Assembly: GCF_013373795.3 (NCBI RefSeq)
Contig: NZ_CP088022.1
Location: 5,394,001 to 5,458,000, forward strand
DNA: 64,000 bases
Direction: 5' to 3'
From: Bradyrhizobium quebecense
GTDB lineage: Bacteria > Pseudomonadota > Alphaproteobacteria > Rhizobiales > Xanthobacteraceae
The notes beneath the pieces were generated by a model. That model was not told where the DNA came from. It searched no databases and was given only the letters and a program-made list of their open reading frames with translations. Shown here in pieces: positions 51,258-59,799 of this stretch. Every line of letters begins with the position of its first letter. Position 1 is the stretch's first letter. Position numbers and translations under genes: made by a program.

Positions 51258-52994
51258 TCAGCGCGGCAACAGATTGGTCTTGGCGAGATCGACCACCTCG
51301 TCGCCGCGGCCACTCATCACGGCGCGCAGCACCCACAGGCTGAAGCCCTTCACCTGTTCCAGCGTGATGGTCGGCGGCATCGACAATTCCTGCGTCGCGG
51401 TCACGACGTCGAGCACGGCCGGGCCGTCATGTGCGAGCACGCCGCGGATCGCGCCCTCGAGCTCGCCGGGATCCTCCACCCTGACGCCGTGAATGCCCAT
51501 GGCGCGGGCCATCGCCGCGAAATCGGGATTCCTCAGGTCGACCCCGGTCTCGATGAAGCCGGCGGCCTTCATCTCCAGCGCGACGAAGCCGAGCACGCTG
51601 TTATTGAAGATCACGACCTTCACCGGCAGCTTGGCCTGCGTCAGCGTGATCAAATCGCCCATCAGCATCGCAAAGCCGCCGTCGCCGGACATCGACACCA
51701 CCTGACGCCCCGGCTGCGCCGCCTGTGCGCCGATCGCATGCGCCATCGCGTTGGCCATCGAGCCGTGCACCCAGGAGCCGACCAGACGGCGGCGGCCATT
51801 CATTTTCAAATAACGCGCAGCCCAGATCGTCGGCGTGCCGACGTCGGCGGTGAACACCGCATTCTCGGTCGCCTGCTCGCTGAGCAGGCGCGCCAGATAT
51901 TGCGGATGGATCGGCTTTTGCCCCGGCTTGCCGCGGGCAAGATCGTCGAGTCCGGCGCGGGCGTCCTTGTAGTGCGCGAGGCTGGCGTCGAGAAACTTGC
52001 GCTCGGTCTTGACCGTCAGCTTCGGCAGCAGCGCGGCGATGGTCTCGCCGACGTCGCCGACGATGCCGAGATCGAGCTTGCAGCGGCGTCCGAGATTTTC
52101 CGGACGGAGATCGACCTGCGCGATGCTGATGCCGGTCGGGAAGAACTGCTTGTAGGGAAAGTCGGTGCCCAGCATCAGCAGCACGTCGCAGCCGTGCATC
52201 GCGGCATAGCCCGAGGAGAAGCCGATGAAGCCGGTCATGCCGACATCGTAGGGATTGTCGTACTCGACATATTCCTTGCCGCCGAGCGCATGCACGATCG
52301 GGCTCTTCAGCGTCTCGGCGAGCTTGATCAGGCCGGCATGCGCGCCGGCGCAACCGCGGCCGCAGAACAGCGTGACGCGCTTTGCGCCATTGAGCAGCGC
52401 GGCCAGCGCGTTCAATTCGGCCTCGGCGGGACGCACCACCGGCACGGGCGGCAGCAGGCCGGCATTCGGTGCGATGTCGCGCTTCGGCGCCGGCCGCATC
52501 GCAACGTCGCCCGGTAGCACCAAGACGGCCACGCCGCGCTTGCCGACCGCGGCGCGGATCGCATTCTCCAGCATGTAGGGCAGCTGCGCCGGATCCGATA
52601 CCAGCTCGCAATAATGGCTGCATTCGCGGAACAGGTCCTGCGGATGGGTCTCCTGGAAATAGCCGCCGCCGATCTCGGCTGACGGAATCTGTGCTGCGAT
52701 CGCCAGCACCGGCGTGCGGCTGCGATGCGCGTCGAACAGGCCGTTGATGAGATGGAGATTGCCCGGGCCGCAGGAGCCCGCGCACACCGCAAGGTCGCCC
52801 GTGATCTGGGATTCGGCCGCGGCGGCGAAGGCCGCGACCTCCTCGTGGCGCACATGCAGCCAGTCGATCGTGCCGCGCTTGCGCAGCGCCTCGGTCAAGC
52901 CGTTGAGACTGTCGCCGACGACACCGTAGATGCGCTTCACGCCGGCCTGGGCGAGGGTTTCAGCGATGAGGTCGGCGATGTTGTCGATCCGCAT
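51258..52994 (-). CDS. poxB: Ubiquinone-dependent pyruvate dehydrogenase
   Basis: A 578-residue ThDP- and FAD-dependent enzyme that decarboxylates pyruvate to acetate and CO2, feeding electrons to ubiquinone. The N-terminal Pyr domain has [14 protein letters not shown] and [20 protein letters not shown] (catalytic Glu in HEE), the central domain binds FAD, and the PP domain has [23 protein letters not shown]-like ThDP motif (here [20 protein letters not shown]). The C-terminus [20 protein letters not shown] resembles the PoxB membrane-binding helix. Start at 52994 has AGGA upstream. Stand-alone. Confidence 0.93.
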   Translation of the reverse strand: MRIDNIADLIAETLAQAGVKRIYGVVGDSLNGLTEALRKRGTIDWLHVRHEEVAAFAAAAESQITGDLAVCAGSCGPGNLHLINGLFDAHRSRTPVLAIAAQIPSAEIGGGYFQETHPQDLFRECSHYCELVSDPAQLPYMLENAIRAAVGKRGVAVLVLPGDVAMRPAPKRDIAPNAGLLPPVPVVRPAEAELNALAALLNGAKRVTLFCGRGCAGAHAGLIKLAETLKSPIVHALGGKEYVEYDNPYDVGMTGFIGFSSGYAAMHGCDVLLMLGTDFPYKQFFPTGISIAQVDLRPENLGRRCKLDLGIVGDVGETIAALLPKLTVKTERKFLDASLAHYKDARAGLDDLARGKPGQKPIHPQYLARLLSEQATENAVFTADVGTPTIWAARYLKMNGRRRLVGSWVHGSMANAMAHAIGAQAAQPGRQVVSMSGDGGFAMLMGDLITLTQAKLPVKVVIFNNSVLGFVALEMKAAGFIETGVDLRNPDFAAMARAMGIHGVRVEDPGELEGAIRGVLAHDGPAVLDVVTATQELSMPPTITLEQVKGFSLWVLRAVMSGRGDEVVDLAKTNLLPR

Positions 52995-53077
52995 GGGGCC
53001 TGTCCTTTGGATGTTATCTGTCGAGCCACGCAGCCGCATGATGTTCGGCAGGCTCCAACCGCGCAAGCCTCACCGGA

Positions 53078-54061
53078 TCACAGATTCGCGGGCGCAATCT
53101 TGTCCGCTGTTGCTGCCGGTTGGACCAACCGGTCAGCCATCGCCTCGATCTCGGACGCCACGAGATCGGACGCCGCATACTGCACCATGTGGCCGACACC
53201 CGGCAGCACGATGAGCCTGGCGTTCGGCGCTGACGCTGCAAGCGGCCGCAAATGGATTCCGGTCGAGACCGTCTTGTCGACATCGCCCGAAATGATGGAC
53301 ACCGGCGCCTTGATCTCCGCATAGCGCGGCGCCTGTTCGACCACGGCGGCCTTGAGCGTGACGAGGTCGCGCGCATTGGCGATGAATTCGCGCGGGCGCA
53401 GCAAGAGCAATGTCTCGCTGTCGCGGACGAAATCGGCCGGCATCGGCTGCGGCGCAAACACCCCGCGCGCGCCCGAATTGGCGACGAGGCAACCGAGCGG
53501 CAGCGTGACTGTGTGCGCCAGCAACGGTCCGATCAAAGGCGTCGAGATCACATCATTGTAGCGGCCGGCGCCGCCGCGCCAGGGATAGGCGACGGGCGCG
53601 AGCAGCGCGAGGCCCGCCACGCGATCCGGATGATCTAGTGCCATGCGCAGGGCAAGCGCGCCGGCCCAGGAATGCGCCACAACGATCGCCCGGTCGATAC
53701 CGAGCCTGGTCAGCACTTCCGCGAGCATCCGGCCCTGGATCGCCGGCGTCGAATCCGCGACGCGCGCGCGCGTGCTCCAGCCATGGCCCGGCCGGTCGAT
53801 CAGGATCACCCGGCGCGTTTTGGCAATGCGGTCGCTGAGCGGCTGCATTGCCCGCAGGTTGGAGCTTGCGCCATGCAGCAGCACGACCGGCGCCCCCGCG
53901 GCATCGCGCGGGCCGAGCTCGACGACATGCAGACGCGCGCCGGATACCTCGATCATTCGCCCCTGCGGAGGAAAGGCGCGCTGGATCAGCTGGACGCCGA
54001 TTTGCGTCGCCAAGGCCAGTGCCAGCCCTGCGGCCGCCAGTGCGATGATCGCGATTAACAT
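53078..54061 (-). CDS. Alpha/beta hydrolase with N-terminal membrane anchor
   Basis: A 327-residue hydrolase. The start at 54061 gives an uncleaved hydrophobic segment (LIAIIALAAAGLALALATQI). Motifs: VVLLHGASSNLRAM (oxyanion), DRPGHGWSTR, VVAHSWAGALALRMALDHPD with the nucleophile Ser in HSWAG, ISGDVDKTV with the acid Asp and PGVGHMVQY with the base His. The full triad is present. Substrate unknown. It faces poxB from 84 bases upstream on the same strand but has its own leader; cotranscription is possible. Confidence 0.85.
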   Translation of the reverse strand: MLIAIIALAAAGLALALATQIGVQLIQRAFPPQGRMIEVSGARLHVVELGPRDAAGAPVVLLHGASSNLRAMQPLSDRIAKTRRVILIDRPGHGWSTRARVADSTPAIQGRMLAEVLTRLGIDRAIVVAHSWAGALALRMALDHPDRVAGLALLAPVAYPWRGGAGRYNDVISTPLIGPLLAHTVTLPLGCLVANSGARGVFAPQPMPADFVRDSETLLLLRPREFIANARDLVTLKAAVVEQAPRYAEIKAPVSIISGDVDKTVSTGIHLRPLAASAPNARLIVLPGVGHMVQYAASDLVASEIEAMADRLVQPAATADKIAPANL

Positions 54062-54220
54062 CGAGGGGGTCCGAAGGGTCTTGGGTAGTTGAAGCGTCTT
54101 GGGCACCCGAAAATTACGACGAAGGCGAAGCCAGGTTTCGCGTGGATTTGCCCGCAGCCCTGGGATGCCCTTGTTCGGAAAGCCAATTTTCGGTTGTCCG
54201 GTTCGCGCCCCGGGGCGCAG

Positions 54221-54375
54221 TTGTCCACAATCCGCCCAGCCTGTGGATAGCGGGTTCATCCCACCGTCATTAGTAATTCCATAGATTGCCGGTGGCAATT
54301 TCGCCATCAGAGGCGAGGCTTCATCGAAACCGGGACGCTACCGGGATCCTTCTTGGCTTGTGCACTGTATCCACA
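54221..54375. promoter_or_regulatory. Three DnaA-box-like nonamers
   Basis: TTGTCCACA (54221), TGTGGATAG (54242, other strand) and GTATCCACA (54367) each differ by one base from TTATCCACA. They lie in the 365-base divergent gap between the hydrolase and a small gene, which has no other recognised content. Three in 155 bases of GC-rich DNA is noteworthy, but each has a mismatch and there is no replication gene nearby. Confidence 0.35.
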
Positions 54376-54426
54376 GGAACCTGCGTCCGCACGACAAGTT
54401 CAACGGGAAGTAATCGGAGGAGTACC

Positions 54427-54603
54427 ATGATTTCCGACCCTAGCGATGCGGCCATCGATCAGATCGTGGCAAGCTGCAATGGTGACCTGCGTGGCGCCCT
54501 GAAGGCACTGTTGCTCGTGAATGAGCACCTGGAGGCGGAGCTTCAGCAATTCTATGCTGCTGTCGCCCAGGACAGCGCATCCCGCGGCAAGTTCCTGCAC
54601 TAG
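54427..54603 (+). CDS. Small helical hypothetical protein
   Basis: A 58-residue protein with an excellent ribosome site (GGAGGAGTACC before ATG at 54427). Sequence is mostly amphipathic helix: SDAAIDQIVASCNGDLRGAL KALLLVNEHLEAELQQFYAA. No signal, one Cys. I recall similar short proteins in Bradyrhizobium but no function. Its upstream region carries the DnaA-box-like sites. Confidence 0.75.
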   Translation: MISDPSDAAIDQIVASCNGDLRGALKALLLVNEHLEAELQQFYAAVAQDSASRGKFLH

Positions 54604-54679
54604 TCTCCTGTGCCGGACCGTATCGCGAGCAAGCATCAAGCTCGCGCGCAACGTGTCCCCTCGCGTCAATCGCACGCAA

Positions 54680-55351
54680 TCAGATGTCGCGGCCTTCGAC
54701 CTTCTCGGTCAGCTGCTTGACGATCTGCGGCACCTTCTCGAGATAGGGATCGACAGCCAGCGCCTTGCGGAAGGCGTCCAGCGCGCGCTTGTCGTCGCCC
54801 ATGTCCTGCATGATCATGCCGACACCCGCCAGCGCGCCGAAATGGCGGGGCTCATGGGTCAACACCTGCTGCAGGTCTCCCAGCGAACGGACGTAGTCGT
54901 TCTTGAGATAATAGATCGTCGCGCGCCGGTTCCAGGCCTCGACATAGTCGGGCCGGAGCTTGATCACTGCGTCGAGAAGCTTCAGCGCCACATCGATATT
55001 CTGCGCATCGAGCGCAGCCTTGGCGCGCACCATCAAGAGCGCCGCGGTATCGCTCGGGGTTTGCAGCCACAGCGCCCAGATCCGCGCCTCGACGTGGCGG
55101 GCGCTGTCCTCATCGGGCGCAGCCTTCAGGGCGCCGAACAGGAAATCCAGCCCGCGGGTACGGTCGGCCGGAACCTTCGGCAACTTGGTCGGGGCCTCGG
55201 GCAGTTTCTTCTGGGCCTTCGGCGGCGGGACCACCCGCGGATCGTCCTGCGCGGCGGCGGCGACAGGCATGGCCAAGACCGGCACGGCAAGCAGCGCGGC
55301 GATCAGGATCGCCGGCCGGCGGTTGCCAGGTCCAAGGAAGTTGAATCCCAT
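54680..55351 (-). CDS. Exported tetratricopeptide-repeat protein
   Basis: A 223-residue protein. The start at 55351 gives a signal-anchor (ILIAALLAVPVLAMPVAAAA). After a Pro/Lys-rich linker, TPR units occupy about residues 75-215: ALDAQNIDVALKLLDAVIKL RPDYVEAWNRRATIYYLKND, YVRSLGDLQQVLTHEPRHFG ALAGVGMIMQDMGDDKRALD, AFRKALAVDPYLEKVPQIVK. Periplasmic scaffold by inference. Convergent with the small helical gene, divergent from nothing close; rpmJ lies just upstream on the same strand. Confidence 0.85.
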   Translation of the reverse strand: MGFNFLGPGNRRPAILIAALLAVPVLAMPVAAAAQDDPRVVPPPKAQKKLPEAPTKLPKVPADRTRGLDFLFGALKAAPDEDSARHVEARIWALWLQTPSDTAALLMVRAKAALDAQNIDVALKLLDAVIKLRPDYVEAWNRRATIYYLKNDYVRSLGDLQQVLTHEPRHFGALAGVGMIMQDMGDDKRALDAFRKALAVDPYLEKVPQIVKQLTEKVEGRDI

Positions 55352-55456
55352 GGACCGAAGTCTAGACGCACAACGCCGCGCTGCAAAGCAGCACGGCGTC
55401 AAAGACCTGTGAAAGAGATGTGTTGGGATCGGCGCAATCGGCCGACCCGCGCCGGA

Positions 55457-55582
55457 TCAACCCTGGCGCGCCTTGAAGCGGCGCTGGACCTTGTTGATCA
55501 CGTAGACGCGGCCCTTGCGGCGGACCAGACGGTTGTTGCGATGGCGGCCGCGCAGCGACTTCAGCGAGTTACGGACCTTCAT
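55457..55582 (-). CDS. rpmJ: 50S ribosomal protein L36 (zinc-free type)
   Basis: A 41-residue protein, [41 protein letters not shown]. It matches the alternative bL36 of Rhizobiales and lacks the CxxC...C...H zinc ribbon of the major form, so it does not depend on zinc. ATG at 55582. Separate from the ribosomal operons, as usual for this paralogue. Confidence 0.93.
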   Translation of the reverse strand: MKVRNSLKSLRGRHRNNRLVRRKGRVYVINKVQRRFKARQG

Positions 55583-56042
55583 GGGACAATCCTGTTACTT
55601 CGAAAGGCCCGTGTTGGAGGCCGTACCTGATTAATGCCAATGGATGGCAAAATGGGATTATCCCGACAAGCGGCCGACCGCGCGGGACGGCCGGGTTCTA
55701 AGCCATCGGACCGTTGAATGTCAACCGAGATGGGCCGATTTTCGGCCATATCGCGGCCCGGAACCGGTGTCGCTCACCCTGCCACGCCATTGAGATCACA
55801 TCAGAAACGGCGACCGTCGCGATATCCAGCGCCAAGCCCCGATCCCGTCGCGGCGCCCTGACGGTGGATTCATGGCCAGCGAATCGTGCTCGCACGCAGT
55901 GCTCGCGCCCACCCAAGGACCACTTCGCGGCCGAACCGAGCCCGCTTCGCCATCGCGTCCCATCAACTCAGACCGCTTGCGAAAATTGTTATATCATATA
56001 ATTATTTTCCATCACCAACAAACACGCCGCCGAGGAAGCCGG
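55583..56042. other. Divergent intergenic region with an AT-rich operator-like patch
   Basis: The 460 bases separate rpmJ and the amidohydrolase gene. Most is GC-rich without features. At 55983-56010 lies a sharply AT-rich patch containing the palindrome TTATATCATATAA and TATAAT (55997-56002), 41 bases ahead of the amidohydrolase start. It is probably that operon's promoter and an operator of a GntR- or TetR-type regulator; neither is proven. Confidence 0.5.
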
Positions 56043-56927
56043 ATGCCCAAGCTCAAACTGCCCGACATCGAAAAGGTCACAGCGATCGACATCCACACCC
56101 ATGCCGAGGAGCCGTGCGGCATGCATGGCGACGACGGCTATGACGATTTCCAGGCGCAGATGGCCGACTATTTCAAGTCGCCGCACAAGCATCCGCCGAC
56201 CGTGCCGGAGACCGCGGCCTATTACCGCGCCAAGAACATCGCCGCGGTGATCTTCCCGGTCGACGCCGAACGTGAGACCGGTTTCCGCCGGTACAAGAAT
56301 GAGGAGATGCTGGAGATCGCCTCCGACCATCTCGACGTTCTGATCCCGTTCGTCTCGATCGACCCGCACAAGGGCAAGCTCGGCGTCCGCGAGGCGCGCA
56401 AGCTGATCGAGGACTACGGCGTGCGCGGCTTCAAATTCCATCCGACCATGCAGGGCTTCTACGCCAACGACCGCATGGCCTATCCGCTCTATGAGGCGAT
56501 CAACGAGGGCGGCGCGATCGCGCTGTTCCATACCGGCCAGACCGGCGTCGGCTCGGGCATGCCGGGCGGCATGGGGATGCGGCTGAAATACTCCAACCCG
56601 ATGTACATGGACGATGTCGCGGCCGATTTTCCCGACCTCAAGATCATCCTCGCGCATCCCTCCTTCCCCTGGCAGGAAGAGGCGCTGTCGGTCGCGACCC
56701 ACAAGCCGAATGTCTATATCGACCTGTCCGGCTGGTCGCCGAAATATTTCCCGCCGATCCTGGTGCGCTACATCAACTCGATTTTGCAGGACAAGATGCT
56801 GTTCGGCTCGGACTGGCCGGTCATCACGCCGGACCGCTGGCTCGCCGACTTCGCCAAGCTCGATATCCGCGAGGAGATCCGGCCAAAGGTCCTGAAGGCC
56901 AACGCGCGCAAGATTTTGGGGATCTAA
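56043..56927 (+). CDS. Amidohydrolase family protein (ACMSD-like)
   Basis: A 294-residue metal-dependent hydrolase or decarboxylase. The metal motif is IDIHTHAEEPCGM at residues 15-27, then RGFKFHPTMQGFYANDRMAY, LFHTGQTGVGSG, ILAHPSFPWQEEALSVA and FGSDWPVITPDRWL with the conserved Asp. This matches the 2-amino-3-carboxymuconate-semialdehyde decarboxylase-like group (amidohydrolase_2), often used on aromatic ring-cleavage products. GAGGAAG precedes the ATG. First gene of a run with a hydrolase, a dehalogenase and a YbaK protein. Confidence 0.88.
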   Translation: MPKLKLPDIEKVTAIDIHTHAEEPCGMHGDDGYDDFQAQMADYFKSPHKHPPTVPETAAYYRAKNIAAVIFPVDAERETGFRRYKNEEMLEIASDHLDVLIPFVSIDPHKGKLGVREARKLIEDYGVRGFKFHPTMQGFYANDRMAYPLYEAINEGGAIALFHTGQTGVGSGMPGGMGMRLKYSNPMYMDDVAADFPDLKIILAHPSFPWQEEALSVATHKPNVYIDLSGWSPKYFPPILVRYINSILQDKMLFGSDWPVITPDRWLADFAKLDIREEIRPKVLKANARKILGI

Positions 56928-56963
56928 GGGAGTATCGTCGGCCGCACGCTTGCGGGGCGGCCG

Positions 56964-57806
56964 ATGACGAACCGGGCCGGACTTGCCACCCTCCTCGCCG
57001 TGCTCCTGGTCGGGAGCGCGGACGGCAAGCCTGCGGCAGCAGCCGAAGCGCCCTCTGTGCTGGTCGAGTTCGAAAGCCCGCTCAACAACGCGCAGCCACT
57101 GCAGGGCCTGTTGCGGCGGCCGGAGCGACCGGGTCTCCTGCCCGCCGTGGTGTTGCTGCATGGCTGCAGCGGGCAGTGGCGAGAACTCGACGAGCGCTGG
57201 GGCAAACGGCTCGCGGCCTGGGGCTATGTCACGCTCACCGTGGACCGGTTCGGCCCGCGTGGCATCAGCAACACCTGCACCGGCGATGTCCCTGCCGCAA
57301 CGGTTCACGACGCCTACCGCGCGCTGAGCTTCCTGAGCCGACAATCCATGGTCGATCCGACACGCATTGCGGTGATCGGCTTTTCGCAAGGCGGATGGCT
57401 CGCATTGTTCTCTGTCGAGCATGGCGCGATCGAGGTCAACGCGACGGAAAAATTTCGCGCCGCCGTCGCCTTCTATCCGCGCTGCCTCGGCATCAAGGGC
57501 AACATGACCGTGCCGACCCTGATCATGGTCGGCGAACTCGACGACTGGACGCCGGCGCAAGAGTGCCGGAACCTGGCGGAAGGCCGCGACGATGACGGCA
57601 TCTCGCGGCAGCAGGGCCTTGGTTATCCGATCGAGCTGATCGTCTATCCCGGCGCCCATCACGATTTTGACGTGCCGCAATATCGCACACCGGGGCGGCT
57701 GCTCAGTCATCACCTCGAATTCAACGAGCAGGCTCGGGATCAGTCCATCGACGCACTCAGGAAATTCCTGTATGCGACGATCGGCGGGCAAGAGAGACCA
57801 CGATGA
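56964..57806 (+). CDS. Exported dienelactone hydrolase family protein
   Basis: A 280-residue alpha/beta hydrolase with a signal peptide (LATLLAVLLVGSADGKPAAA A). Motifs: VVLLHGCSGQWREL, DRFGPRGISNTC, RIAVIGFSQGGWLALFSVEH with Ser as nucleophile, MVGELDDWTP and YPGAHHDFDVPQY. It is a paralogue of the protein at 6809-7645 but keeps the nucleophile. It starts 36 bases after the amidohydrolase and overlaps the dehalogenase by ATGA. Probable esterase or lactonase in the periplasm. Confidence 0.9.
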   Translation: MTNRAGLATLLAVLLVGSADGKPAAAAEAPSVLVEFESPLNNAQPLQGLLRRPERPGLLPAVVLLHGCSGQWRELDERWGKRLAAWGYVTLTVDRFGPRGISNTCTGDVPAATVHDAYRALSFLSRQSMVDPTRIAVIGFSQGGWLALFSVEHGAIEVNATEKFRAAVAFYPRCLGIKGNMTVPTLIMVGELDDWTPAQECRNLAEGRDDDGISRQQGLGYPIELIVYPGAHHDFDVPQYRTPGRLLSHHLEFNEQARDQSIDALRKFLYATIGGQERPR

Positions 57807-58546
57807 CAATCAAAGCAATCGTCTTCGACGCCTATGGCACGCTCTACGATGTCCAGTCGGTGGCCGAAATCACCGAGGATGCATTCCCCGGCTATGGTGA
57901 CATCATCACCCAGGTCTGGCGCATCAAGCAGCTCGAATACTCCTGGCTGCGCACGCTGATGCGGCGCTACCAGGATTTCGCCACAGCGACCCGCGATTCC
58001 CTCGCCTACACGCTGCGCTGCCTTGGCCTGCAATATGACGAAGCGACCTTTGGGCGCATCATCGACAAGTATCAGCATCTTGCGCTGTATCCGGATGCCG
58101 TCGCCGCGCTCGAGGCGATGAAAGACAAGAAGCTCGCGATCCTCTCCAACGGCAGCCCTGACATGCTGAACGCGCTGGTGCGCAATTCGGGGCTCGACCG
58201 CCTGCTCGATGCGACCATCAGCGTCGATGCCCACAAGGTGTTCAAGCCGGCGCCCGAGGCCTACACGCTGATCGAGGAGGTGCTGAACGTGCCGCCCGCG
58301 GAGGTGCTGTTCATCTCCTCCAATCCGTGGGACGCCTGCGGCGCCAAGGCGTTTGGACTCAATGTCGCCTGGATCGAGCGGGTGACGCCGGAGGCGATGG
58401 CGCTCGTCTGCGTTGAGAGCGAGACGGTCGCCCCATTGACGATGTTCAAGGCCCTGCGTACCCAGATGGACGAGCTCGGCGTCGTGCCCGATCACCGGAT
58501 CCACGGCCTCTCCGAGCTTCCCGCCCTGGTGTCTGCCAGATCCTGA
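57803..58546 (+). CDS. Haloacid dehalogenase, type II
   Basis: A 247-residue HAD-superfamily enzyme. Residues match L-2-haloacid dehalogenase with a shift of one to three: Asp9 and Thr13 in VFDAYGTL, Arg40 in the cap, Ser115-Asn116 in ILSNGSPDML, Lys148 and Tyr154 in VFKPAPEAY, and SSNPWD with Ser172, Asn174, Asp177. It should replace the halogen of L-2-haloacids by hydroxyl through an ester at Asp9. Coupled to the hydrolase gene. With 1158-2060 this gives two unrelated dehalogenases. Confidence 0.94.
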   Translation: MTIKAIVFDAYGTLYDVQSVAEITEDAFPGYGDIITQVWRIKQLEYSWLRTLMRRYQDFATATRDSLAYTLRCLGLQYDEATFGRIIDKYQHLALYPDAVAALEAMKDKKLAILSNGSPDMLNALVRNSGLDRLLDATISVDAHKVFKPAPEAYTLIEEVLNVPPAEVLFISSNPWDACGAKAFGLNVAWIERVTPEAMALVCVESETVAPLTMFKALRTQMDELGVVPDHRIHGLSELPALVSARS

Positions 58547-58566
58547 CTAGCAAGGTCCTGAACGTC

Positions 58567-59052
58567 ATGAGTCTCGCCTCCGTCCGCGCCTTCTTCGCCG
58601 AGAAGGCGCCAGATATCTCCGTGATCGAATCCGCTGTGAGCTCTGCGACCGTCGCGCTGGCCGCAGAGGCCTATGGCGTCGAGCCGGCACGGATCGCCAA
58701 GACGCTGAGCCTGCGGGTCGGCGATCGCGTCGTGCTGATCGTCGCCGCCGGCACGTCGCGGATGGACAACAAGAAGGTGAAGGCAACCTTCGGCGGCAAG
58801 CCGAAGATGCTCGGCCTCGACGAGGTTGCCGACATCACCGGCCACGAAGTCGGCGGCGTCTGCCCGTTCGGCCTGAAGACGCCGCTGCCGGTGTATTGCG
58901 ATGTGTCGCTGAAGGCATTCGACGTCGTGGTGCCGGCCGCAGGCTCGACCCACAGCGCGGTGCGCATCACGCCCGACCGGATGGCCGAGCTGACCGCGGC
59001 CAAATGGGTCGACGTCTGCGAAGTCAGGTCTCAGACAGAAGTCAGTGCGTAG
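58567..59052 (+). CDS. YbaK/EbsC-type aminoacyl-tRNA deacylase
   Basis: A 161-residue protein of the YbaK/ProX editing family. It has VALAAEAYGVEPARIAKTLS, VLIVAAGTSRMDNKKVKATF GGKPKML and GHEVGGVCPFGLKTPLPVYC DVSLKAFDVVVPAAGSTHSA, the fold's conserved core. It should clear mischarged tRNAs such as Cys-tRNA-Pro or Ala-tRNA-Pro in trans. 20 bases after the dehalogenase gene, so cotranscribed; no functional link is evident. Confidence 0.93.
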   Translation: MSLASVRAFFAEKAPDISVIESAVSSATVALAAEAYGVEPARIAKTLSLRVGDRVVLIVAAGTSRMDNKKVKATFGGKPKMLGLDEVADITGHEVGGVCPFGLKTPLPVYCDVSLKAFDVVVPAAGSTHSAVRITPDRMAELTAAKWVDVCEVRSQTEVSA

Positions 59053-59100
59053 AGCTTCGGGTCTGATTGAATCAGAACCGAAGCTCGAGAATCTTGTTTT

Positions 59101-59152
59101 GACGCGTTTTCTTCACGCGAACCGGTGTCCACTTCGCTCGAAAACGCTCTAG
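59101..59152. repeat. Palindromic repeat, family E, copy 3
   Basis: GACGCGTTTTCTTCACGCGA, ACCGG, then GCTCGAAAACGCTCT. Just upstream is another hairpin (GAGCTTCGG...CCGAAGCTC, 59052-59087) with GATTCTGATT-like inner arms that may serve as a transcript end for ybaK. Confidence 0.85.
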
Positions 59153-59155
59153 ACA

Positions 59156-59512
59156 CTAATCCTCATCATCGTCGGGCCGCGGCGGCGCAACCGGGGCCGG
59201 CTGCATCTGCTGCGCGCGCGGCCGCTGCATCGTCTGCGGCTGCGGTGCACGCCCCTGCGTTTGTGCCTGTTGTTGCGCATTCGACTCGAACACCGCACGG
59301 CAGGAACTGCCAAGCAGCGCCGTGTTCTGCCGCAGGCAGGCGACGATCCGGTTGGTGTCGGGAATCTGATCGCTGCACAGCCGCATCACGTCAGGCGTGC
59401 ACGCCATCTGCTGTTCCCAGGTGCCGCGATACTCCTGCGACAACGCAGGCGCCGCGGCGCCAAGGCCGCCGATCGCGATCGCTAAGCTCAGGACAATCCG
59501 CTCCGTCTGCAT
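59156..59512 (-). CDS. Exported Cys-rich repeat protein
   Basis: A 118-residue protein with a signal peptide (IVLSLAIAIGGLGAAAPALS). The mature part has four spaced cysteines in CTPDVMRLCSDQIPDTNRIV ACLRQNTALLGSSC, which matches the small Cys-rich repeat family of Rhizobiales, and a Gln/Pro/Arg-rich tail ending PRPDDDED. The start at 59512 (MQTERIV) is preferred; an upstream ATG would add 16 polar residues. Periplasmic, function unknown. Confidence 0.8.
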   Translation of the reverse strand: MQTERIVLSLAIAIGGLGAAAPALSQEYRGTWEQQMACTPDVMRLCSDQIPDTNRIVACLRQNTALLGSSCRAVFESNAQQQAQTQGRAPQPQTMQRPRAQQMQPAPVAPPRPDDDED

Positions 59513-59799
59513 GCCCAGTGCCCTTGTTCGTTGAGTTCGGTTCGTTGAGTTCGATTTCATCCGCGCGCACGGGTTCCGCGCGGCGACTTGCTTCAAAAAT
59601 GGCAAATGAATGCGGCCAAGGATCGTTCGCGCAGACAACAAAATGTGAAGGCCAATGAGCCCAAGTTCCCGTCCGCATGATGCAGGAGCGGGACGCTTAT
59701 CTGGAGCTCCCGCGTGTCGCAGCCGATGCGCTTCAGCTCGCCCCGCGTGCGGGGAGAGGGAGCGCAGTGCCGTCGCGGTCGACCTAGTCTCGGTATGCT

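Noticed and set aside
54221..54375. A replication origin
   Set aside because: No AT-rich unwinding region, no dnaA, parAB or repABC gene, and each box has a mismatch.
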